This document shows, one piece after another, positions 9,172-17,500 of a stretch of DNA of 64,000 nt (positions are counted from its first letter, which is position 1; each line of letters starts with the position of its first letter). The notes below the pieces were generated by a model, which saw only the letters and a list, made by a program, of their open reading frames with translations, did no database searches and was not told the origin of the DNA. Source of the DNA: Phaeodactylibacter xiamenensis (GTDB lineage Bacteria > Bacteroidota > Bacteroidia > Chitinophagales > Saprospiraceae); contig NZ_JPOS01000034.1 of the NCBI RefSeq assembly GCF_000759025.1, forward strand, positions 62,001 to 126,000. The letters run 5' to 3'. The position numbers and the translations under genes are program-made.

Positions 9172-9420
9172 TCAGAAACGCCAGGTATCTGTTATCCCTC
9201 TTGCACGGCAATAAGCCAAGACCTTTGGTTTAATCTTTCTCGCCTCAGCTTCCTGTAAGCAGGTTGGGATGCCCAGATGAGCATAAATCTCGATTTGCTT
9301 GGCGATACTGATCAACTGCCGGGCAGGCAGCTCAATACCTATAGCTTTTAAGCGATTGGAAAGTGTACGGGTAGAAAAGCCATAAAGCTGAGCTAGCTGG
9401 ATTCTGGTTTTTGGAGTCAT
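9172..9420 (-). CDS. Small HTH-like protein
   Basis: An 82-residue basic protein. LAQLYGFSTRTLSNRLKAIG at about residues 9-28 reads like a helix-turn-helix (AQLYGFSTRTLSNRL). The rest is helical (ISIAKQIEIYAHLGIP) and ends in a lysine/arginine-rich tail. It may be a small DNA-binding regulator; the family is not known to me. It lies 188 bp upstream of the T9SS-exported protein in the same direction and might regulate it. The short length keeps confidence moderate. Confidence 0.55.
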   Translation of the reverse strand: MTPKTRIQLAQLYGFSTRTLSNRLKAIGIELPARQLISIAKQIEIYAHLGIPTCLQEAEARKIKPKVLAYCRARGITDTWRF

Positions 9421-9839
9421 AGCGAACGCGTTTGATGCTCAAACTAAAATAATGGTTATTGTTGACATATGCAAGTTTCAGGTATGGGGTCTGATGTATG
9501 TGCTGCAGGCTTATTACAATTAGATAGACGAGCAAGGGCAAAAGTAAAGTCATTCCCTTTTTCTCTACCTTTGCTTCCCATGACCTGCCTGACACATAGC
9601 TTACTGGATTGTGTGGTGACCATGCTCACCATGCTGCTGCCCGATGGTAAACGTAACTGCTGCCTGCGAATAACTGAGGCGGGGCGCCAGTGCAGCATTG
9701 CGCTTCAACCTCGGTGCTTCTGTAGCCGTGTTTATCCATGCCTATATCGCCATTGTATTTGCCGGGCTGCCTCAACTATCTGCGGCAGGGGGCCATACTG
9801 CTGTTTCTGGCGCTAAGGGCTTTTTTCGGACTGTAGGCT
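9421..9839. other. Region with possible gene debris
   Basis: No intact gene. On the plus strand between about 9600 and 9838, hydrophobic segments occur in successive frames (ASVAVFIHAYIAIVFAGLP in one frame, AILLFLALRAFFGL then a stop in another). This fits the frameshifted remnant of a membrane-protein gene. It also holds the promoter region of the small HTH-like gene. Confidence 0.35.
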
Positions 9840-10370
9840 TTACGAAAGCAAACGATTCAGGCGAGTGAGCAAAAAGGGCAGCCGTTGCTGAAAGGCTTTT
9901 TTGTTTCGTTCTTCAATCTGGTTAACATCCCGGGCATGTTCGCCCAGACTACTGTGGTGGGGGCGCTTAACATCGAGCGACAGCTGCCGGTCGGCAGGGA
10001 GGAAAATCATTAGAAAAGCGATCCAGCAGAAGAGGTAGCCATGGTTGAGATAGTGGGCCTTTTCCAGGAAATAGGTGTACGTGAAGCCAAAGGCAAGCAG
10101 CGTCGCCGAGATGCGGTACCACTTGCCCAGCATGACCAGAATCGCGCAGGCACAAATACTGAGGAGGAGTACAGACATGAATGGCTCCGGCAATGGCTGT
10201 ACCCATTCAAAACCGTAATACTTAAATTGAAATCCTTCCGTATCAAAAGCGCCTTTCATCATGTGGTAGTAAATCCAGGTGCCGAATACATCCGCAAAGC
10301 CCAGTATGCCAAATACGATGCGGAGCAGAATGAGGGAAGCAATGTCTACGGGTTGGAACAGGCGCTGCAT
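9840..10370 (-). pseudogene. Truncated second copy of the HTTM membrane-protein gene
   Basis: From the ATG at 10368-10370 the first 137 residues almost repeat the N-terminus of the protein at 4104-5468, as far as DRQLSLDVK. After that the sequence changes abruptly to an unrelated tail of about 40 residues (RPHHSSLGEHARDVNQIEE...) and stops at 176 residues instead of 454. The HTTM core helices 5 onward and the soluble domain are missing, so it is very unlikely to work as the full-length protein does. It is best read as the remnant of a duplication broken at about 9967. Confidence 0.8.
10111..10286 (-). repeat. 176-bp identical block, copy 2 (inside truncated HTTM gene)
   Basis: Identical to 5209-5384 in the same orientation. 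It is the longest exact match between the two HTTM copies. Confidence 0.95.
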
Positions 10371-10491
10371 GGAAGTCGGGTTGTCTGTCCTTAAAGATAG
10401 GATTTTCGGGCCGGGGCAAGTAACTCCAGGGTAAAAATGTCTCAAAACTGGTCAGCTGGTTTTCTTATTTTCGCACTCAAATCAGAAACTT

Positions 10492-11751
10492 ATGCTTCGT
10501 TCACTTCTTCTCTTGTTTTTCAGTGCTCATTTTGCCTTAACGGCTTTCGCCCAGAAAAAGGACAATGTCCCGGCGGCCCACCCCTACGTTATCCTGATCT
10601 CCTGCGACGGCTACCGGTGGGATTATACCGCCCGCTTCCGACCGCCAAATATTACCAAATTGATAGCAGAGGGCGTGCAGGCGTACTCCATGATCCCAAG
10701 TTTCCCTTCCAAGACCTTCCCGAACCACTACGCCATTGCCACCGGGCTGCTACCGGAGCACAACGGCCTGGTCGATAACACCTTTTACGACCCGGAAAGA
10801 GCGCAGCTCTACCGCATCAGTAACCGGGATGCCGTGGAAGATGGCAGCTGGTACAACGGAACGCCTCTTTGGGTGAATGCAGCGCAAAACGGGATGAAGG
10901 CTGCCAGCTTTTTCTTTGTGGGCTCGGAAGCCGATATTCAGGGCGTGCGGCCGAGTTACTATTATCCCTACGACGGTAGTGTGCCCAATGAAGACCGGGT
11001 ACAGCAGGTCCTCGACTGGCTGGAGTTGCCGGAAGCAGAGCGACCGCATATGATCACCCTCTACTTCTCGGATATGGACGATGCCGGCCACCGCCACGGG
11101 CCTTCCGACGATGAAGCCATTCGCGCTGCACTGATGAAGCTGGACTGGGCATTGGGCAAGTTGTTTGACGGTGTGGAAGCCTCGGGGCTACCCGTGAATA
11201 TCATTATGGTTTCCGATCATGGCATGATTGATGTCGGCCCTGAGAAACTGGTCAACATCGATCCCCTGCTGCAAGACAGCCGCTACCGGGTAGCCAACAA
11301 CGGAGCCCTGGCGCATATCTACCTGGAGGACGGTGCCGATCCGGAAGAAGCTTTAGCCTTTATGAAGGAAAAATCAGAGGGGCTGCCGCTGAAAGTATAT
11401 CCCACTGCTGAATTCCCACACTACAGCGATAAATCTGACCCCCGCCTTGGCGATTTTATCCTCTACCCGGAGTATGGCTACTACCTGGCCAACAGCCGCC
11501 GTATTCAGTTGGTCAAAAGCGGGAAATTTTCTCAGGGCGGCGAGCACGGCTTCCACCCGGAGTTTCCGGAAATGCACGCTATTTTTTATGCCAAAGGCCC
11601 GGCATTTCGGCAGGGGCTTACCATACCTTCATTCCGTAATGTGCATGTCTATCCTCTGGTTTGTGAAATCCTGGGCTTGCCGGTGCCGAAAGGTATTGAC
11701 GGGCAGTTAGAAGTCCTGCAAAGCACACTAAAGTCTAAAGTAGGTAAATAA
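10492..11751 (+). CDS. Secreted ectonucleotide pyrophosphatase/phosphodiesterase (alkaline phosphatase superfamily)
   Basis: A 419-residue protein with a signal peptide (residues 1-20, ending FALTAFA). It matches the NPP branch of the alkaline phosphatase superfamily, which hydrolyses nucleotide pyrophosphates or phosphodiesters using two metal ions. Metal ligand Asp39 is in LISCDGYRWDY, and the nucleophile Thr75 is in FPSKTFPNHYAIATG. Further metal ligands lie in FSDMDDAGHRHGP, MVSDHGM and QGGEHGFHPE. Length fits compact bacterial NPPs. It should act in the periplasm or at the surface in phosphate or nucleotide scavenging. It is a single-gene unit closed by a hairpin at 11754-11781. A TATTTTCG box about 20 bp upstream is a possible -7 element. 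Confidence 0.93.
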   Translation: MLRSLLLLFFSAHFALTAFAQKKDNVPAAHPYVILISCDGYRWDYTARFRPPNITKLIAEGVQAYSMIPSFPSKTFPNHYAIATGLLPEHNGLVDNTFYDPERAQLYRISNRDAVEDGSWYNGTPLWVNAAQNGMKAASFFFVGSEADIQGVRPSYYYPYDGSVPNEDRVQQVLDWLELPEAERPHMITLYFSDMDDAGHRHGPSDDEAIRAALMKLDWALGKLFDGVEASGLPVNIIMVSDHGMIDVGPEKLVNIDPLLQDSRYRVANNGALAHIYLEDGADPEEALAFMKEKSEGLPLKVYPTAEFPHYSDKSDPRLGDFILYPEYGYYLANSRRIQLVKSGKFSQGGEHGFHPEFPEMHAIFYAKGPAFRQGLTIPSFRNVHVYPLVCEILGLPVPKGIDGQLEVLQSTLKSKVGK

Positions 11752-11753
11752 AA

Positions 11754-11781
11754 AAGCAGGCCGTATAAGTTCGACCTGCTT
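11754..11781 (+). terminator. Terminator after the NPP gene
   Basis: Stem AAGCAGG / CCTGCTT two bases after the stop codon. The A-run in front would give a T-run for the opposite strand as well, so it may act in both directions. Confidence 0.6.
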
Positions 11782-11871
11782 CCGAAAGTGTGTTTAGTTT
11801 TTTAGGGTAGAAAACCGGCTTCCCATTTTTGGTCTGCCGGATAAACTGAGTGTATTTAATTTTTTCAGTAG

Positions 11872-11898
11872 CCCTGATGACCAATGCGGTCATCAGGG
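11872..11898. repeat. Perfect hairpin within a 290-bp intergenic region
   Basis: CCCTGATGACC - 5-base loop - GGTCATCAGGG, an 11-bp perfect stem. Just after it lie the palindrome ATTATTTAAATAAT (about 11913-11926) and the phrase CCAAACATACAG, which resembles the end of the inverted-repeat element at 6050-6066. The rest of 11782-12073 is AT-rich leader of the next gene. Confidence 0.6.
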
Positions 11899-12073
11899 AG
11901 TCAACTGAGAGACATTATTTAAATAATGCTCCACCAAACATACAGTTAAGTGTCTGGGTAGAGCTACTGATAAATTAGGGTTTCATTTTAATTTGTTCCT
12001 AATTAATTAATATTTAAAAATTTGTTTATCAGGGTATTAAATTTTATTTTGTTCTATTATTAATTTCGGAGTT

Positions 12074-13510
12074 ATGCGGAAAAGTAAGCTATATGAGGTT
12101 TTTGAACGGCTAAGCCCGGCTGAAAGGTGTAGCTTTTTATCAACAATGGAACTGAAGGAAAATAACCTGTCACAAAATGACCAAGATCTGGTACAACGGT
12201 ATACAGAAGAAATCGTCAACCGCAGGTTTCCACAGGGCGAGGTTGCGTTCTGGGAAGCCAATGCAATGAAGCCATTGGCGGCTAACAAATTTAAAACCCG
12301 TGTACTGCGGGCTCTGGAGCGTTATCTACTCTTGGATGCACTGGACAAAGAACCCCGCCTCAGGCATATTCTGTTGGCGGGTAAGTATGATCATCTGGGG
12401 CTTAGAAAACACCTCGACTACCATTTGCGGGAATTGGAAAAGGAGCAGTACAGTCACGAAGAACAAATCATTGGCCCTTACTTGGGAGAGACACTTGGGC
12501 AGCATATTTTGATAAAAGCTAGGTCTGAAGAGGAAAGGAGTAATGCTCAGTTGGGGTATGCAGATATGAGAAAGTGGGGCAGCGCGCTGGAAAAATTTAG
12601 TGATTACATGCGAATGAGCCTTCTTTTAGAGACCTATAATCGGATTAAAGTATACGGAGGAGAAGAAGAGAATGTTGAGGATATTCGCGAGAAGATTCAA
12701 ACTATAGTAGGGCAGACAAAAGATGAAAATATTAAATACTTTGGTCAATTGGTTCGAGTCCTTGACCAATGCCCTCCGGAAGAATATCTGGAAATAGCTA
12801 AGGAACCAAACGGTTTTGATAAAGAAGTAGCCAATGTTTACCAAAAACAATATTGGGCAACCTTATTTAATTACTGTGTTGACCGATTAAACATCAATAA
12901 AGACCGCCGGTTTGCCGGAGAATTGGTTAAAATCATTAAGCAACTTGAGGACCGTAATCTCCATTTGAATGACGGCCACACGATACAGCTGGCTAGAATT
13001 AATGGTGCCATGAGTGCGGCAGTGATATCTGGGGAAATAGGCTGGTTTTTAGATTTTCTGAATCGGAACTGGGATAAAGTAGCCTTGGCTTCAAGGAAAG
13101 AACGGGATGCATACAGGCATTTTTCATTGGCTTATTCAGCGCTGTATCGCGGGGATATCTCTAACGCGCACCAATACATTCATATTTTTCAGCGCTCGGT
13201 ACTCTACAGTAAAACCAGCTACTCTAATTTTGCCATGAGAATTGGTTCTGATAAGGTTTTGAGCAAAATTTATTTCGAAAATCAGGAGTTTATAGCTTTG
13301 GAGCGTCAAATCCGAAGCGTTAGGGGGTACGTAACCCGCAGTCAGTATCCACCACATGTACAACAAGGATTAATGAGCTTTTTTGACGATTTGCTGAGTT
13401 GTAGTCAAAACAGCCAACCCTTTACCAGTGAACGGATACAAGGCTGGCCGCTGATTGATCAGGTCTGGGGCGAACAAGTGCTGGCCAAGGGTAAAGGGCC
13501 TACTTTGTAA
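12074..13510 (+). CDS. Helical protein of unknown function
   Basis: A 478-residue, almost entirely alpha-helical protein without signal peptide or membrane segments. The N-terminus (KLYEVFERLSPAERCSFL) suggests a short helical adaptor. The middle and C-terminal parts have the rhythm of TPR-like helical pairs (FSLAYSALYRGDISNAHQYI, SKIYFENQEFIALERQIRSV), but no canonical TPR consensus. I do not recognise the family. The upstream 70 bp are very AT-rich, and a TAATTTCG-type box lies about 8 bp before the ATG. Its 3' end overlaps the convergent small-protein gene by 11 bp. Confidence 0.8.
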   Translation: MRKSKLYEVFERLSPAERCSFLSTMELKENNLSQNDQDLVQRYTEEIVNRRFPQGEVAFWEANAMKPLAANKFKTRVLRALERYLLLDALDKEPRLRHILLAGKYDHLGLRKHLDYHLRELEKEQYSHEEQIIGPYLGETLGQHILIKARSEEERSNAQLGYADMRKWGSALEKFSDYMRMSLLLETYNRIKVYGGEEENVEDIREKIQTIVGQTKDENIKYFGQLVRVLDQCPPEEYLEIAKEPNGFDKEVANVYQKQYWATLFNYCVDRLNINKDRRFAGELVKIIKQLEDRNLHLNDGHTIQLARINGAMSAAVISGEIGWFLDFLNRNWDKVALASRKERDAYRHFSLAYSALYRGDISNAHQYIHIFQRSVLYSKTSYSNFAMRIGSDKVLSKIYFENQEFIALERQIRSVRGYVTRSQYPPHVQQGLMSFFDDLLSCSQNSQPFTSERIQGWPLIDQVWGEQVLAKGKGPTL

Positions 13511-13823
13511 TACCTCCGCTAAAGGATCCGGCATCTGTAGTAACAACAACGGAATAAGTCCCGTTAGCCAGGAGCGAGATGTTATTCCTGCAAACAGATG
13601 CTCCACAACCGGTAAAAGACATCACGACCATTGCACCGTCATAAACCTCAATAGTGAGAATATTCTCGCTCGGGTCGTTGGTAGTAGTAAGTAGTACTAC
13701 AACGTTTTCTACAGTAATACTCCCTCCAAGCGTCTCCTCTGATTGCAAGTGGTTGGATGCATAAGGATTAGCAGTTGCAGCTAGCCCCAAAATCGTAACG
13801 AATAGCAATAGTGTTTTCATCAT
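13500..13823 (-). CDS. Small exported protein
   Basis: A 107-residue protein with a signal peptide (MKTLLLFVTILGLAATANP). The mature part is beta-rich with two cysteines (FTGCGASVCRNN) that could form a disulphide, and ends GTYSVVVTTDAGSFSGGITK. This resembles small Bacteroidota secreted proteins with a single immunoglobulin-like or T9SS-like beta domain, but the family is uncertain. It is convergent with the preceding gene. Confidence 0.7.
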   Translation of the reverse strand: MMKTLLLFVTILGLAATANPYASNHLQSEETLGGSITVENVVVLLTTTNDPSENILTIEVYDGAMVVMSFTGCGASVCRNNISLLANGTYSVVVTTDAGSFSGGITK

Positions 13824-14433
13824 AGTAAGTTTGAAATGAAAGAATAGGTAGTCCAGGCCTGCCCGGTGTGGCCTTGCCGTTGGGCAGGCATCGCAGGTCA
13901 GTTAGGTTCGGCTTTTTGAGCCGTTACCTAAGCCTGTTTAAGCTTGGTGTACTTCTTTTGTAGGTAATTGCTATTCGTTTGCACTGTGGGTTTTACGTCA
14001 CGTACATTGTATATTGGTTTGTGGGCATAATCCAGGCTGTTGTCAGCGTTACACTTGCCTTGTCAGGGGCTTGATTCCAGGCTTTTGGCATAAAGAGTTC
14101 AGCCCGAGCTGGCGTATGATTCTGACTCAGCGTAGTAATCCGGTAAATTTTCTACTTTGGTTTTTCGTTTTAAGGCATATCATAGCATTGCAAAGCAATA
14201 GGCGCATTTGTGGTTATTTTGATTATTTATGGCAAAAAAACTAGTAAAAAAGATAAAAAGTAAATACTTAATCTTTTTTGTCCGTAAGAAATGGTGAGGT
14301 AGTTGCAGTGTTGTTAGTGTCAACGGCAAGGGAAATGAAAGCGTTCCCAACCACTCTTGAATTTTTGAAGTTTTTTTCGTTCAGGGGAAAAGTCAGCAAA
14401 GCTTCTGCTTTTCGCTAAACCATTTAATAGAAA
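13824..14433. other. Intergenic region, 610 bp
   Basis: No convincing gene. It contains the upstream region of the small exported protein and, at 14246-14279, an AT-only hairpin (AAAAAAGAT / ATCTTTTTT arms) that could act as a weak bidirectional terminator. Confidence 0.5.
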
Positions 14434-14463
14434 GCGGAGACTGACCTTCCAGCCAGCCTCCGC
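14434..14463 (-). terminator. Terminator of the flotillin/ATPase operon
   Basis: GCGGAG / CTCCGC stem extended by an inner CTG/CAG pairing, followed on the minus strand by TTTCTATT, about 70 bp after the ATPase stop codon. Confidence 0.7.
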
Positions 14464-14532
14464 GATAAAGTGCTACATCATTCTCTTTTGCAGAGCAGTT
14501 TTTCTGCCTGCTTTGCAGGTATTTACTTCCAG

Positions 14533-17500
14533 TTACTCCGCCTCCAAGGCTTGCCGTATCCCCGCCAGCCCTTCATTAAAGGCATCCATCTGAGCGATGA
14601 CCTGCGCCATGCGGTCGCTGCCATCCGCCCCGCCGAAGCGCTGCTTTTTCCGGAATGCCGCTTTAATTGCCGACCAGCGCTCCGCTTCTTCGGGGCTCAG
14701 CCAACCGAGCAGTTCCTTAAGCTTGAGGAAATTAGCCTCTGCATCTGCGGTCAGCGTTTGCACTTCACCTTCGTAGTGGGCGAGAAGCAGGGTACGCAGC
14801 TCCGGCTCGTTCATGATGGGGGCGATTTTCTCCGCCAGCTTGTTCATGTTGCGGTAGGAGCCTTGCAGCTTGAAAGCCGGCTCTGTGCGGTAGTCCTCCG
14901 CCATCGCTGCGGAGCGGATGTACGCCTGATTGACGGTCAGGACCACATCGCGCACTTTTAGCAGCAGTTGCAGCACCTTCCGGTAATCGGCCAGCTCCTG
15001 TGTGCTGTGGCTGCCTTCATATTCCAACCCTTCGAGCTGCCCGGTTTCCACGTTTTGAATGAGCGTGTGCACATCCTTCGTGCTCTTGCCGGCAAGTTGT
15101 GCCAGGGTCGAGTTGGAAGTCAGGGCGTTCTCCAGATAGCTGAGCTTGAAGGCTGCTGCGGAATCCCCGATGATGTCGCCCAGATTGTAAATATCTGCCC
15201 GGTTAGCCAGCATATCCGGGATTTGGAAACGGTCGCCACTCTCCGTGTAGGGGTTACCCGCCATGACCACAGCGAAACGGCTGCCCCGCAAGTCGTAGGT
15301 TTTCGCCTTGCCCTTGTACACGCCCTCAATACGGCGCTGCGCATCGCAGAGGGAGATGAACTTCTGCAAGAACTCCGGATGGCAGTGCTGTATGTCGTCT
15401 ACGTAAAGCATGACGTTGTCGCCCATTTCCAGGGCCAGGTTCAGCTTCTCCAGCTCTTTGGCAGCAGCCATGCTATTGGCATCCTGCGGTGCCAGGGAGG
15501 TCACCTGATGCCCGATCGCCGGGCCATTGATTTTCATAAAAATGAGCCCCAGGCGGTTGGCGATGTACTCCATGAGCGTGGTCTTGCCGTAGCCGGGAGG
15601 GGACAGCAACAGCAGCAGGCCCATGCGGTCGGTGCGGGTCTGCTCGCCTGCCGTGCCCATCTGCTTGGCGAGGTTGTCACCAAACAGGGGCAGGTACACC
15701 TTGTCAATAAGGCGGTTGCGCACAAAACTGCTCATCACCCGGGGCTTGAAGCTGTCGAGTTGCAGGGCTTCTTTCGCTTCCGCCGTGATCGTCCGCTTCC
15801 GGCTTTGGAATTGCTCAAACAGGGGCACGGTTTCCCCGCAGTAGCGCTCCAGCTTGTCCATGAAGGCGTGGAAGTTGAGCTCATACCTGCCTTCCTTCAG
15901 CACAGGATGGTCGCTCCGCAATCCCTCCAGCTGACGGCTCGTGGGCAATTCGATCACCCGTGTTTTCTCAAAATCATCTGCGAACAACAACGCGGCAATT
16001 TCCTCCTGATACGGCAGCCACTGTGCTTCTTCTTGCTCCTCCAGAAAAGCATGCACCCATTTACGGATGAGGAGGTAGCGCTCCCGGGGGCGCTCGCGCA
16101 GGGCATCGAGCGACTGCTTGAAGCGCTTTAGGGCTTTTTTGCCGGAGAGCAGGTCCACAAACTGCCGGTACAGCTGCCCGGCTTCTGCACTGATGACAAA
16201 GTGGTCGACCTGCGCCAGCTCGCGGAACAGGTACTCGGCGGCCCGCTCCACGGTGAAGGCCGGGAACAAACGGGTGTGATCCACAAAAGCCTGCAGGTCC
16301 TCTGCCAATTCCTCGATGAGGTAATCAAATTCCCGGGTATTGGGGAAGAGCTCCAGAATTTCGCCGGCGCTCTTAAGCTGCTTTTGGAAGAGTGCCTTAC
16401 GGTCGGCTTCCACGAAGGATGTCCACCAGCTTTTGGCGCAAGCCCGTACGGTGGGCGGGAAGCGCAATAGCCCGATACCTTTGCTCATTTCCAGCAGCGT
16501 GGAAAGCATAATCGTAGCGTCAGCATCGTGGATGCCCTTGGTGTAGCCTTCCGAGTAGCGCTGCCCGGCGGCCTTCGTTACGAGCGGTAGCAGCGCCGCT
16601 GTTTTGACCGGCCAGTCCGGATGCTCCCGGTACAATTGGTAAGCCAGGTACTCGCTGCGGCAGACCTCCGGGTTTTCCGAAATCAGGCTTTGCTGCCAGA
16701 CGGCTTGGGTGTGCAACAGCGCTTCGTCCTCAATCGGCTCATAAAAGTTGGTCCCGGTGAGGTGGTACAACAATTGCCCGTCGTCCTGCACTACGGTCAG
16801 CTCCAGCGGCTGCACATTCACGGAGAAGCGGTGCTGCCCGAGGCGGATGATGTTCTCGCCTTCCTCAAAGAGTTCCTTACGGTCGCGCAGGCTGCGCAGG
16901 GTGTCTTCCTTAAGCGTTTTCAGCTGAGTCTGCACAGCATTGGCCTTGTTGCTGTCGTCCAGCTCCTGCAGTTGGCGGATGAGGCCGCGCACTTTTTCCA
17001 CCATCAGGTCGGCAGCGAAGAAGCTGTTGACCTCGGCCTCCTCCTTAAAGGCAGCGGCGCGTTTTTGCATACCGGCCAGGATGCGGTCGGCGGCTTTCGC
17101 CAAATTAGCGGTACGGCTGTTGCGGGCTTCCACCAGGCTGTTCTTGCGGCTCTCCAGGGCGGCGTAGACCTCCTCCCGCTTGACGGACAGCTCGGCGACA
17201 AAGGCATCCACTTCTGCGAATTTGCCCTCCAGTTCTTCCAGCTGTACCATCAGCTTGGTGAGGTAGTCGTCGCACTTCTCCGGCGTATCCGCCAGGTCGA
17301 GGTAGTTGATAATACTCTGATCCAGCAGCTTGAGCTGTGCATCGAACTCGGCTTTGGACTCTTGCGTACGGAACTGCTTCCCGCGCTGCTTCACCGCCGC
17401 TTTATGCTGATTGAGCAGCGTGAAAAGGGCAGAAATGCCATCAATGATGCGGGTAGTCTGCGTCGCATCCTCGATTTTCAGGTTGCTGACGATCTCGATG

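Noticed and set aside
14014-14244. A 76-codon plus-strand frame
   Set aside because: Cysteine- and tryptophan-rich random-looking sequence in an AT-rich spacer; no homology signal I can see.
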